Below, piece after piece: positions 51,943 to 60,924 of a DNA stretch of 64,000 nucleotides. The notes under the pieces are model-generated. The model was given only the letters and a program-made list of their open reading frames with translations, searched no databases and was not told the DNA's origin. The stretch is from Halomonas sp. SpR8. Its GTDB lineage: Bacteria; Pseudomonadota; Gammaproteobacteria; Pseudomonadales; Halomonadaceae. Within the stretch, counting starts at the first letter, position 1. Every line of letters starts with the position of its first letter. The stretch is from the NCBI RefSeq assembly GCF_031010195.1, contig NZ_JAUAMC010000004.1, positions 124,001 to 188,000 on the forward strand, written 5' to 3'. The translations under genes and the position numbers were made by a program.

Positions 51943-53611
51943 TGGCAAACTCCGTCGATATCACTACTTGATTGCGCCCTTGTTCTTTGGCGCGGTAGAG
52001 GGCTTTGTCGGCGCTTAGACGCAGTGAATCGGTAGAGGGCTGGGCAGGGAAGCTGCCAATCCCGGCGCTGAAGGTGCAGCGAAAGCGTACGTCACCAGCG
52101 TGAAAGTCGACCTGTGAAAAGTCTTCGCGCAAACCGTCGATTAATCCAGCGGCCTTTTCGGCATTAATGCCTTTTAGCAGTACCACAAACTCTTCACCGC
52201 CGTAGCGGCCAATGATATCGGAGAGTCGCAGTCGGCTTTTCAGCAGCCTCGCCAGGGTGATAATGACCTGGTCGCCCGCTAGGTGGCCGTACGTATCATT
52301 TACCTGTTTGAAATGATCGATATCGATCATCGCCATGGCGTGCTGGCTATCTTCGCGGTGTGCATGAGCCAGGGTTTTATTGATCAGCTCGGTGGTTGTG
52401 CTGTGATTATAAAGGCCGGTCATACTGTCGCGAGTCATCAATGAGCGCAGCAGACGCAGGCGTTCGGCGCGCAGCCGTACAGCAGAGACAAGCACTTCAG
52501 GTGTCACTGGCTTGGTTAGAAATGCTTCAACGCCTGCGGCCATGGCGGAAACCTGCTTTTGGCTATCGGTTTCACTGGAGAGATAAATAATCGGAAGGCC
52601 CACATGCTCCGGCTGTTGACGAATAATCGTCGCCAGCTCTTCGCCCGAACACACCGGCATATAAACATCTACCAGTAGCAAATCGGGGCTAAAGCGCTCC
52701 ATGGCATTGAGCGCATCGGCAGGATGATGCACCTGCTGGGTGATCATGCCGTCCTCTTCAAGCAGTAAGGCGTGGTAAGCAGCCACCTCGGGCTCATCAT
52801 CCACTATCAATACTTTTAGCGGCTCTTCTGTTGCTGGGGCTATGAGTTCATCCACGGCCAGCATAAGGTCTAGCGGCTTCACGGGTTTGGTGAAGTAGCC
52901 CTCGCAACCTGCGCGTACCGCGCTTAACCGCGATTGAAAGTCGCCATAAGCCGACAGCACGATAGCAGTCAACGGCTTACCAGTGAGTTTGTTCAAACTG
53001 GTTAGCGTTTCGGTGCCTGCGGTTTGCCCTTGGGGGAAGTGGACATCCATGATGACGGCGTCAGGGCAGCGAGTGAGTGTGGCGTTAAAGAATGCCTCTG
53101 TGTCGGTAAAATGCACGACTTCATGGTCAAAGCAGCGCAGGTGATGAACAAGGTGACTGACCTGCTCGGGTTCATCGTCACATAGATAAATCAGCCGTTG
53201 ACGCCTGTTGCGCAGCGACTCGGTGTGGTTGGTAAACTCGAAGCTATTGACGGCCGCCAGTGCCTGCTGTTGCCCATGATGAGAACGCAGATGCTGCTCT
53301 TCGCTGCGGAGTTGCTGTAAAAGCTGGGGAATATAACTATCAATATCAGGTCGGGCGGGTACCGCTGTCAGGGCTATCTCGGCTTTATCTGCGAGCAGGG
53401 CGAGCCGCTCAAATCCTAGTGATCGTCCCGTCCCTTTTAGGCTATGGAAGAATCGGTGCAGCTCCGGTGCGAGTCGCATTTGCTCTTCCGTCGACGTGCA
53501 ACGCTGCTGCCACAACTCGGCGGTACGCTCGAGCCGGGCGGGCAGTTGCTCAATAAACCGCTCACGTAGCTGATTGAGCTTTTCGTGTAGCGAAGGGGCG
53601 GGCTTAGACAT
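51932..53611 (-). CDS. Hpt-REC-REC-GGDEF response regulator / diguanylate cyclase (WspR-like output)
   Basis: A 559-residue protein. An Hpt domain lies at about 1-110 with phosphorylatable H56 (RFFHSLKGTGRSLGF). REC1 follows (about 142-258; IYLCDDEPE, VIMDVHFP, FTKPV), then REC2 (about 270-385; LIVDDEPE, LLVDVYMP, LTKPV). The C-terminal GGDEF domain has GRYGGEEFVVLL and an upstream RxxD inhibitory site (RLSD), so it should make cyclic di-GMP and be product-inhibited. Both receivers keep their key Asp and Lys. Within this operon it takes the place of WspR, but it carries an extra Hpt and an extra receiver. Confidence 0.92.
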   Translation of the reverse strand: MSKPAPSLHEKLNQLRERFIEQLPARLERTAELWQQRCTSTEEQMRLAPELHRFFHSLKGTGRSLGFERLALLADKAEIALTAVPARPDIDSYIPQLLQQLRSEEQHLRSHHGQQQALAAVNSFEFTNHTESLRNRRQRLIYLCDDEPEQVSHLVHHLRCFDHEVVHFTDTEAFFNATLTRCPDAVIMDVHFPQGQTAGTETLTSLNKLTGKPLTAIVLSAYGDFQSRLSAVRAGCEGYFTKPVKPLDLMLAVDELIAPATEEPLKVLIVDDEPEVAAYHALLLEEDGMITQQVHHPADALNAMERFSPDLLLVDVYMPVCSGEELATIIRQQPEHVGLPIIYLSSETDSQKQVSAMAAGVEAFLTKPVTPEVLVSAVRLRAERLRLLRSLMTRDSMTGLYNHSTTTELINKTLAHAHREDSQHAMAMIDIDHFKQVNDTYGHLAGDQVIITLARLLKSRLRLSDIIGRYGGEEFVVLLKGINAEKAAGLIDGLREDFSQVDFHAGDVRFRCTFSAGIGSFPAQPSTDSLRLSADKALYRAKEQGRNQVVISTEFANER

Positions 53612-53694
53612 CAAACTACCTGCGTAAGTGATCGAAAGCGGCGATCGATTCTAATCATATTCATTTCAACAATAACCATTTCATCGGGTGTTGC

Positions 53695-54051
53695 TTAACT
53701 GACGAGCGCTTGATTAACAGCCGCCTCCAAATTGGCAGCCAGCTCGGCATCTTTGCGCAAACAGGCGTTAAGCCCAGGTGTTCCCCGCAGCGCGGCATCC
53801 GGGGTATCCCCAGTGAGCAAAATAAACGGCAGGCAATTCCGCTGTTCGCGCAGCATCGCTAACAGTGTTAATCCACTGATCAATGGCATGTTCATATCGC
53901 TGATAATCAGCCCGATATCGCTATGCGTGTCTAGCTGGTCGACGGCTTCCATTGCATCATTGGCCAGCAGCGTCGCGTGGCCCTGTGATTCCAGGAGGGC
54001 TGCCGTCATTTCCCCGGCAAGCGGGTCATCGTCTACGACCAGGATTTGCAT
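53695..54051 (-). CDS. Single-domain response regulator (REC)
   Basis: A 118-residue stand-alone receiver: ILVVDDDPLAGEMTAALLESQG (acidic pocket), LIISDMNMPLISGL (phospho-acceptor Asp), FILLTGDTP (Thr) and CLRKDAELA (Lys). No output domain. It follows the hybrid CheA gene by 42 bp. It may act as a phosphate sink or shuttle between the CheA and the Hpt domain of the diguanylate cyclase. I take the ATG at 54051, which begins the REC fold directly. Confidence 0.88.
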   Translation of the reverse strand: MQILVVDDDPLAGEMTAALLESQGHATLLANDAMEAVDQLDTHSDIGLIISDMNMPLISGLTLLAMLREQRNCLPFILLTGDTPDAALRGTPGLNACLRKDAELAANLEAAVNQALVS

Positions 54052-54093
54052 TGTCTGACCTCGTGTTGGTTGTTTTATCAGTAACGCGCGCAA

Positions 54094-56184
54094 TTAGCCC
54101 AGCAGTGCCTGGAGCGTCTCTACTAAATTGTTTTGATCAAAACTACCCTTGACGATATAGGCGTCGGCGCCGACTTCAATACCGCGTCGGCGATCAGCCT
54201 CTTTTTCCCGCGAGGTGATAATGATAATTGGTCGATAACGATAAAGCTCGTTTTCGCGCAGTCGGGCCGTCAGCGCAAAACCGTCCATCACCGGCATTTC
54301 AACGTCTGTAAGCACGGCATCAAATGGCTCTGCTAGCGCTTTGGCTAAGCCGTCGCGGCCATTTTCGGCCAGGGTGACGTGATAGCCCCACGCTTCGAGT
54401 ACGTCCTTCTCAATTTCGCGGGTATTCAGTGAGTCATCGACCACCAAAACCCGCTGCGCGGTGATAGCCGAGGTGCGTTCAGCGCTAAGGTGCGGCGTGG
54501 TGCGCCGTGTTATTTCCAGCAACGCCGGTACGTGCAGTAGGCTGGCTAGTGCATTACGCCCCATAGAGACCATACCGGATACCAACGGTAAATGGCGTAA
54601 ATGATCCGGAAGTGGCTTGATCACCATATCGCGTTCATCGATCAGTGAATCAATAATTAAAGCCAGTTTCTGGTGACGGTGGTGGACTACCAGCAGCAAC
54701 GTGGTGTTGGTGACGGAAGACTCTGCGGGCAGTTCAAGCAGGTCGGCAAGCGATATGATGGGCACAAACTCATTGCGTAAAATCAGCGTGCGCTGACCTG
54801 CCGCATCAATAAATGATTGTGTTGAGCACTCGACCAGTTCTGATACGTAAGGTGCCGTCACACCCAAGGTTAAACCGCCAGCCCTGATCAACAGCACCCG
54901 CATCATGGCGAGTGAAAGCGGCAGGCGCAGAGTAAAGCGCGTGCCACTGCCAGTTGTGCTGACAAGCTGCAGATCGCCGTTGAGCTCATCTACCACGGTA
55001 CGCTTGACGACATCCATGCCTACGCCGCGCCCAGAGAAATCGGTGATAATGCTTTTGGTCGAGAAGCCGGGCAGAAAAATAAGCTCCAGAGTTTCCTGCT
55101 CGCTTAGAGCGCTTAGCTGCTCTTTGGTAGCCAGCTGTTTATCGAGGGCCTTTTGACGGACTACTTCCAGGTCGATACCCGCGCCGTCATCGCGCATCTC
55201 AACCACTACCCAGCCCGCATCTTGCCTTGCTTCAATGGTCAGTTGCCCTCGGGCAGATTTGCCCGCCGCTTGGCGCTCCATGGGCAGCTCTAAACCGTGA
55301 TCTAGCGCATTACGCAGCAGGTGGATAAGCGGGTCTGACAGCCGATCAATCATCTGCCGGTCCAGCTCTATTTCGCTTCCGCGCACGCGACAATCGACCT
55401 GCTTGCCAAGCGATTGAGCCAGCTCACGGGAGAGAGTGGCGAGCGGATCAAACACGACACTGAGCGGTAGCATGCGCATTTGCAGGGCACGGTCATGCAG
55501 GTCGCTCATCAGTGAGTCATGGCTGAAAACGCTATCTTTCAGCTCACGGCTAAAGGCATTAAAAGGGGCCTGCTGTGCGACGGGCAGCGAGGCGCTGAGC
55601 TCACGCGCTTGATCAACAAGGCTATGTAAATGATGGTGTCCGGAAAGCACCTCGCCCATTAAGTGTATAACATCATCGAGCCGGTCTAAGCGAACCCGCA
55701 CGGTATCGCTAAGCCGCAGCTCGCTCTCGGGCGCTAACGAGGTGGTGGGCGCAGGCGTCGTGGTGGCCGGACTAAAGAGACTGGAAGCTTGACCAACAGC
55801 TGCGCTTTCCAACGCTCTACACAACGCCTGATCAGCTGCGGGCAGTTCTTCCCCCGTAGCCCCCTCGGCTAATCGGCTAACAGCATCTGCCAACCCGTCG
55901 ACCGCTTGGCTGAGTAGATTGGCCACCTCAGGCGTTACGTTTAGGGTTTCATCGCGTAGGGCGCTTAGTACCTCTTCCGTGCTGTGTGCCAGCGCGGTGA
56001 CGGGCGTCAGTTTTAGCATGCGTGACGAGCCTTTCAGCGTATGTGCTGCGCGGAACAGCTCATTGATCTGTTCGCGATCCGCGCGACCCTGCTCCAATGC
56101 GCTGATGCCTTCACGTAGGCGTGGCAGATGGTCAGCGGCCTCCTCTACAAAGCGCTGTATAAAACGGTGAATATCCAGCGCCAT
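54094..56184 (-). CDS. cheA: Hybrid chemosensory histidine kinase CheA-REC (WspE-like)
   Basis: A 696-residue kinase. An N-terminal Hpt domain has H48 in AAHTLKGSSRM. It is followed by dimerisation and ATPase domains (LRNALDHGLELP N-box, MRDDGAGID, FSGRGVGMDVVKRTV), a CheW-like regulatory domain, and a C-terminal receiver (RVLVVDDSLNTREIEKDVL, phospho-acceptor near 622 in LTDVEMPVMDGFAL). The CheA-REC fusion is the layout of WspE and of other alternative-function chemosensory systems. It begins 1 bp after the CheR stop. Confidence 0.93.
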   Translation of the reverse strand: MALDIHRFIQRFVEEAADHLPRLREGISALEQGRADREQINELFRAAHTLKGSSRMLKLTPVTALAHSTEEVLSALRDETLNVTPEVANLLSQAVDGLADAVSRLAEGATGEELPAADQALCRALESAAVGQASSLFSPATTTPAPTTSLAPESELRLSDTVRVRLDRLDDVIHLMGEVLSGHHHLHSLVDQARELSASLPVAQQAPFNAFSRELKDSVFSHDSLMSDLHDRALQMRMLPLSVVFDPLATLSRELAQSLGKQVDCRVRGSEIELDRQMIDRLSDPLIHLLRNALDHGLELPMERQAAGKSARGQLTIEARQDAGWVVVEMRDDGAGIDLEVVRQKALDKQLATKEQLSALSEQETLELIFLPGFSTKSIITDFSGRGVGMDVVKRTVVDELNGDLQLVSTTGSGTRFTLRLPLSLAMMRVLLIRAGGLTLGVTAPYVSELVECSTQSFIDAAGQRTLILRNEFVPIISLADLLELPAESSVTNTTLLLVVHHRHQKLALIIDSLIDERDMVIKPLPDHLRHLPLVSGMVSMGRNALASLLHVPALLEITRRTTPHLSAERTSAITAQRVLVVDDSLNTREIEKDVLEAWGYHVTLAENGRDGLAKALAEPFDAVLTDVEMPVMDGFALTARLRENELYRYRPIIIITSREKEADRRRGIEVGADAYIVKGSFDQNNLVETLQALLG

Positions 56185-56185
56185 G

Positions 56186-57622
56186 TTAACCCACTCCCTG
56201 CGTAGTGCAGCTCGTTGCTAGCGGGATGTTGAGCGCATTTAAATGACGTTCGGCGAGAAAACGAGCATCGCCCGGCGGTAGCGGCAGGTCAATGGTGTCG
56301 AGGCCACCCCGCGAGGTAGGCGCGGTGGTTAGCAAACGAACCACAGCGGCATAGCTGCGCTGGCGTTGAAGCGGCTCGTCGGTCAACTCGCCTTGGCGAT
56401 AAAGTTCGGCTAAGTAGAAGTGGGCTGGCCAGCACTCGGGGGCGGCGTAAATAGCGCGCTTAAAATGGCCGTAGGCCGCTTGAGGCTGTTGCTGCCAACG
56501 CGCGACTAAGCCAGCCAGTACAAGCGCATCAATTGACCACGGCTGCTGCTCAAGTAGCGTCTGGAGTAGCGTGTCAGTCTCGGCGAACGCATTTTGGTTG
56601 AGCAGTTGATGCGCGCTGTGCAACTGCTGCGAAATGTCTTGAGGTGCTACTTCAGGCATTGCGGCGGAGGCTTCATCATCGCTATTGTCTAACCCCAACT
56701 CTGTGCTATGAGGAGTGCTATCATCTGCACCATCATCTAACCAAGCGGCTTCTTCCGCATGGTTCTCAGCGTTGCTGTTCGTGCTCCGCAAGGGAGGGAG
56801 AGGGGAATCTATAGACGACGGCGTAGAGTCCACAGCACGGCGGAAGTAAAACACGCCCCGGGCTTCGGTTAACTCTAATACGCCGAGATCATTACCCAAG
56901 GTCTCAGTCACGCCGCACAGTATAATGCCATTCGGTGCGAGTAGCTTAAGAAGCTGTTGATGAATATGTCGGCGCGTCTGCTCATCAAAGTAGATCGATA
57001 CATTGCGGAACAGGATGACATCAAAAGGGCCGCCGGATTTGTTCTCGTGGACATTAAGCAGGTTAAAAGGACGAAAATTAACCCAGTCACGCAGTGAGTC
57101 GTGGAGCTTAAAGCAGGCCTTGTGGGGGCTAAAATAACGCGCTCTAAACGTGGGCGAGAGAGCGCGAAACGCCATGCCGCCATAAACCGCCTGGCGCGCT
57201 TTGGCGAGTACCTGCTGATCCACGTCGCCGCCGGTGAGGGTAAATAGTCCTTTAGCCCGCTCGCCGAAGTGCTCAAACAGCATCATCGCTAGGCTATAAG
57301 GCTCTTCGCCGGAAGAGCAGCCTGCGCTGAAAATGGCTAGCGGTGCGCGCCCAGCCGCTAAACGCTCAGGTAAATAGTGGCTGACTAGCCACTGCAAAGC
57401 CTCCGGCTCACGATTAAAGTAGGTTTCGTTGACTGTTAACTGGCTGACAAAGTGATCGAATAGCGCTGGGTCGTTGGTTAGTCGCTCAAGAAGTTGTGTG
57501 GTGTCAGTGATTTCTGTCGAGACTTGTAAGCTGGCGACCGCCCGAAATAGCCGAGACTCAGCCAGACCTTCTAAGTGTAAACCGCAGCGCTGGTACACCA
57601 GGCTTTTAAAGGAGGCGATCAT
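56186..57622 (-). CDS. cheR: CheR-type receptor methyltransferase with C-terminal TPR region (WspC-like)
   Basis: A 478-residue protein. The methyltransferase domain has VNETYFNREPEALQWLVSHYLPERL, the SAM-binding FSAGCSSGEEPYSLAMMLFEHFG and FRNVSIYFDEQTRRHIHQQLLKLLAPNGIILCGVTE. An acidic linker (about 270-335) leads to TPR-like helices (LLNQNAFAETDTLLQTLLEQQPWSIDALVLAGLVARWQ). It methylates receptor glutamates to adapt the pathway. CheR-TPR fusions are typical of WspC. It overlaps cheB by 4 bp. Confidence 0.92.
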   Translation of the reverse strand: MIASFKSLVYQRCGLHLEGLAESRLFRAVASLQVSTEITDTTQLLERLTNDPALFDHFVSQLTVNETYFNREPEALQWLVSHYLPERLAAGRAPLAIFSAGCSSGEEPYSLAMMLFEHFGERAKGLFTLTGGDVDQQVLAKARQAVYGGMAFRALSPTFRARYFSPHKACFKLHDSLRDWVNFRPFNLLNVHENKSGGPFDVILFRNVSIYFDEQTRRHIHQQLLKLLAPNGIILCGVTETLGNDLGVLELTEARGVFYFRRAVDSTPSSIDSPLPPLRSTNSNAENHAEEAAWLDDGADDSTPHSTELGLDNSDDEASAAMPEVAPQDISQQLHSAHQLLNQNAFAETDTLLQTLLEQQPWSIDALVLAGLVARWQQQPQAAYGHFKRAIYAAPECWPAHFYLAELYRQGELTDEPLQRQRSYAAVVRLLTTAPTSRGGLDTIDLPLPPGDARFLAERHLNALNIPLATSCTTQGVG

Positions 57623-58686
57623 GCCAAGGGCTCCGGTCGGCCATTTAAGTAGCCACGCACATCGCGCATCAGCCGGTCTGGCAGACTATCGAGCGGCACT
57701 TCATACTGAATGATCCCCGCTTTGACGGCTTCACGATTCATCCCATAAATAACCGAGCTGGCTTCATCTTGAGCGAAGGTGGTTCCGCCAGCCTGGTGAA
57801 TCGCGCGTATCCCGTTCACCCCATCGCGGCCCATGCCCGTTAGTATAATGCCGATCGCATCACTGCCATAAACATCCGCAACACTCTGCAACAGTACATC
57901 GCAACTGGGGTGGTACAGTGAGTTGTCAGGGCTGGCTTTGAGCTGGAAGCGGTGGCGTGGAGTGACACACAAATCGCTTTCGGAAGGCGATAGGTAAACA
58001 TGTCCTGGGTGTAGTTGCTCGCCCTCTTGGGCAACACTCACCGGCATCGCGCATAGCGATGCCAGCCACTGGGCCATGCCGTCGATAAAGCCATGACTAA
58101 TATGCTGAGCGATGACGATCGGCGCTGGAAACCCGGCGGGTAAAGACCTTAATGCACGCACTAAGGCCTGAGGGCCGCCGGTTGAGCAAGCGATGGCCAC
58201 AATACGTTTGAAATCGCGTGGTATTCCCCACGGAGAAGGCGCCGGTGTTGATGGGGCGGTGAACGTCGCTGGCGCTATACAGCGCCGACGCAGGCGGGTA
58301 ATCACCGAAACGCCAGCGAGTAGGCGCACGCGCGCGAGTAAGCGTTCAGCGTCTGCCTCATTCAGTGAAGGCTTTGGCATGACTTCAAGAGCGCCCACTT
58401 CAAGGGCCTGATAAGCGGTTTGCGCATTAGAGCGGTCGCTGACTACCAAGATAGGGACGCCCTTGGTGAACATGATCTCTTCAATCGCACTCAGGCCGTT
58501 CATCACCGGCATGTTGAGATCCATGGTGATCAGATGCGGTGCTAGGCGTTTAGCCAGTTCCACCGCTTCGCGGCCGTTAGTGGCTTCGCCAACGATGTCA
58601 ATGTCACCGTCACGGCTAAGGATATCGCGTAGCACGTCGCGGGCTACTTGGCTGTCGTCGGCAATGACTACCCGAATTACACTCAT
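57619..58686 (-). CDS. cheB: CheB-type receptor methylesterase / response regulator (WspF-like)
   Basis: A 355-residue protein. The receiver (IRVVIADDSQVARDVLRDIL, ITMDLNMPVMNGLSAI) precedes the methylesterase domain, whose triad is visible in IACSTGGPQALVRAL (Ser), IAQHISHGFIDGM (His) and IGIILTGMGRDGVNGI (Asp). It demethylates or deamidates the receptor when phosphorylated. In Wsp systems loss of the equivalent protein locks cyclic di-GMP output on. It starts 12 bp after the receptor gene. Confidence 0.94.
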   Translation of the reverse strand: MSVIRVVIADDSQVARDVLRDILSRDGDIDIVGEATNGREAVELAKRLAPHLITMDLNMPVMNGLSAIEEIMFTKGVPILVVSDRSNAQTAYQALEVGALEVMPKPSLNEADAERLLARVRLLAGVSVITRLRRRCIAPATFTAPSTPAPSPWGIPRDFKRIVAIACSTGGPQALVRALRSLPAGFPAPIVIAQHISHGFIDGMAQWLASLCAMPVSVAQEGEQLHPGHVYLSPSESDLCVTPRHRFQLKASPDNSLYHPSCDVLLQSVADVYGSDAIGIILTGMGRDGVNGIRAIHQAGGTTFAQDEASSVIYGMNREAVKAGIIQYEVPLDSLPDRLMRDVRGYLNGRPEPLA

Positions 58687-58698
58687 TCGGTATCCCTA

Positions 58699-60723
58699 TC
58701 AGCGGTTTTTATTCGTTAGGGTGAGCTCCTGCACCAGCGCGTTGAGCTCCGCCGACATATGGATCATATCCTGGCTGATATCGGTAATGCTGCGCACCGA
58801 GTGTGCGTTGCGAGAACTGGCCGTATCGATATCGCGTAGCGCCATCACCACCTGGCTGCTGGCGGTTTTTTGCTGCTGTGTAGACAGCGATATCTGCTGG
58901 GCCGCGCTGCTGGTTTGGCTTGCCGCCTTAAGCAGCGCTTCGAGATCCTGGGCAGTACTTATGCTGGCTTCAACGCCCTGCTCGATTGAGGAGGCGCCTT
59001 TTTCCGAAGCCACCACTAAGCGATTAATCGCCGTCTGAATGTCATCGGTATGCGCTTCAATTTCTTGGGTAGAGTCGGTCACGCTGTCAGCCAAGCGGCG
59101 TATCTCGCTGGCGACGACCGAAAAGCGCCGGCCCGACTCCCCCGCGCTTGAGGCCTCCAATGCGGCATTAAAGGCGATCAATTTGGTCTGGGCAGCCAGG
59201 GTGTTGATCAGCTCCATCACCTTATTAATCTGCTTGGATTTTGCCCCCAGCGTCATGATCTCGGTCAGGCTCTGCTCGCTGTCGCTGCGGATATCCTGCA
59301 TTTTTGACTGTAGCAGTTGCATGGCAGAACTGCCTTTTCGGCTGCGCTCCAGGGTCTGGTTGGCCACGTCGACCACCGACTGGGAGTGGTCGGCGATTTG
59401 GGTAGATGAGGTAGACAGCTCTTCCATCGTGGACGTAATTTCAGCTACCGACGAGGCCATCTCTTCAACGGCAGCGGCCATGGTTTGGCTCGCTTCATGA
59501 TGAGCGTCGCTACCCTGAATGCCGGAAAGCCCTGCTGTTTTTGCCAAGCGCTCAGCCACTTGGGTTAGCGCCAGCGAATTCTTGGCCACCGCCTCAATGG
59601 CGCGTGAAAGGCGCTCGAGCAGCTCGTTAGTTTGATTGGCCAAGTCGCCCAGTTCGGCTTTGTCGTCGGTGCTGACCCGGCGTGAGAGATCCAGGCTGTG
59701 GGTAATGTCTTTTAGCTGGCGCTGGAAATCAATCAGAGGGCGGATGAGACTGCCGGTCAGCGGATAGAGCACCAGTAACCCGAAGAGCAGAATGAGCAGG
59801 CCGATACCGCTGGACGCTAGGAAGCGCTCACGGGTAGACGCCAGGTACGCCTCTTTATCGACTTCGACCATCAGGTAGCGCTGCAATTCGGGTAGCCAGA
59901 GGGTGCTAATCAGCAGAGTCTGACCGTCGCGCTCAATCTCTTGTACCTGAAGCTGTTCGTCACGCAACAGGCTCTGCGATGTCTGCTCGGGTAAGGGCTC
60001 TGCCGTTGTCTCGCCTTTAAAAGTTGATTCACCACTACGGACAAGCAGCTCTCCTTCGGCGCTGAGAAGCGAGGCGTGACCGGTGTCACCTAGGCGAAAG
60101 TCATCTATCAAGCTGGCCATTTGGGAGAGATCCAGCCCTGCGCCAGCCACGACCAGCGGACGCCCGTTAGCGGCATTGACTGCGCTACGGTAATTAACGT
60201 ACACGAAAGCATCATCGGGCGAAAAGGTGTCGCTATCTAAATTAAGCTCGTATGCGTTGTCGCTGTCGATAAAATCATAGTACCAGTCGTCTTCGCTACC
60301 CGGCGGTTGGATTGTTCGTTGAAGAAAGACATCGCCGCGTAGTTGAAAATAGTAGCCCCGACCCTGGTACTGCGCGGCAATAAACAGCAGCTCGGTATCC
60401 AGCTGTGCCATTAAGCGTGTTAAGTAAGCGACAGTCTCATCTTGACGTTCTTGCGGCATCCCATCCTGCACCCACTGCTCAATAAAGTAGCTGTTAGCAA
60501 GAGTTTCAGAAACGGCTAGATCCTGGCTGAGATTAAGATTGATGTGAGACGCCAGCCCTTCGACCTGAGCAGGTAACTCTTGATTCAGCAGGTTATCCAG
60601 TCGCGCCTGGCTGTGGGAGCGGGCTTGCAGGTAGAGCGCCAGAAGCATTGCGAGGGCTAAGACCGTCCCAAAAGAGAGAAATAGCCGAAGCCGTAAAGGC
60701 AGGGATTTCCAGCGCGCCATCAT
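58699..60723 (-). CDS. Methyl-accepting chemotaxis-type receptor with Cache sensor (WspA-position)
   Basis: A 674-residue receptor that opens the chemosensory operon. TM1 is near residues 8-30 and TM2 near 298-321, flanking a periplasmic double-Cache-like domain (DNAYELNLDSDTFSPDDAFVYVNYRSAVNAANGRPLVVAGAGLDLSQ). A HAMP domain and the long signalling hairpin follow, with its tip at LEASSAGESGRRFSVVASEIRRLADSVT around 518. No CheR-tethering pentapeptide is seen at the C-terminus. The ligand is unknown. Confidence 0.93.
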   Translation of the reverse strand: MMARWKSLPLRLRLFLSFGTVLALAMLLALYLQARSHSQARLDNLLNQELPAQVEGLASHINLNLSQDLAVSETLANSYFIEQWVQDGMPQERQDETVAYLTRLMAQLDTELLFIAAQYQGRGYYFQLRGDVFLQRTIQPPGSEDDWYYDFIDSDNAYELNLDSDTFSPDDAFVYVNYRSAVNAANGRPLVVAGAGLDLSQMASLIDDFRLGDTGHASLLSAEGELLVRSGESTFKGETTAEPLPEQTSQSLLRDEQLQVQEIERDGQTLLISTLWLPELQRYLMVEVDKEAYLASTRERFLASSGIGLLILLFGLLVLYPLTGSLIRPLIDFQRQLKDITHSLDLSRRVSTDDKAELGDLANQTNELLERLSRAIEAVAKNSLALTQVAERLAKTAGLSGIQGSDAHHEASQTMAAAVEEMASSVAEITSTMEELSTSSTQIADHSQSVVDVANQTLERSRKGSSAMQLLQSKMQDIRSDSEQSLTEIMTLGAKSKQINKVMELINTLAAQTKLIAFNAALEASSAGESGRRFSVVASEIRRLADSVTDSTQEIEAHTDDIQTAINRLVVASEKGASSIEQGVEASISTAQDLEALLKAASQTSSAAQQISLSTQQQKTASSQVVMALRDIDTASSRNAHSVRSITDISQDMIHMSAELNALVQELTLTNKNR

Positions 60724-60924
60724 ATTCGCCGTTGCTCCAAAGTAAACGGTGACCCTGACGACACGGCGGGGCTCGCATCAATGCTGTTGGGTAACGCGCA
60801 GGGTTAAGAAAGTAGTGTGATGATTGTTACGCTACTAAAAAGTCATACTCACACGAGTAAGCTTGATTTCAGCCTTTTTCGCTTCCTCTGTCCAGCGTTA
60901 ATAGTCGGGTATTGATGTTTCTGA

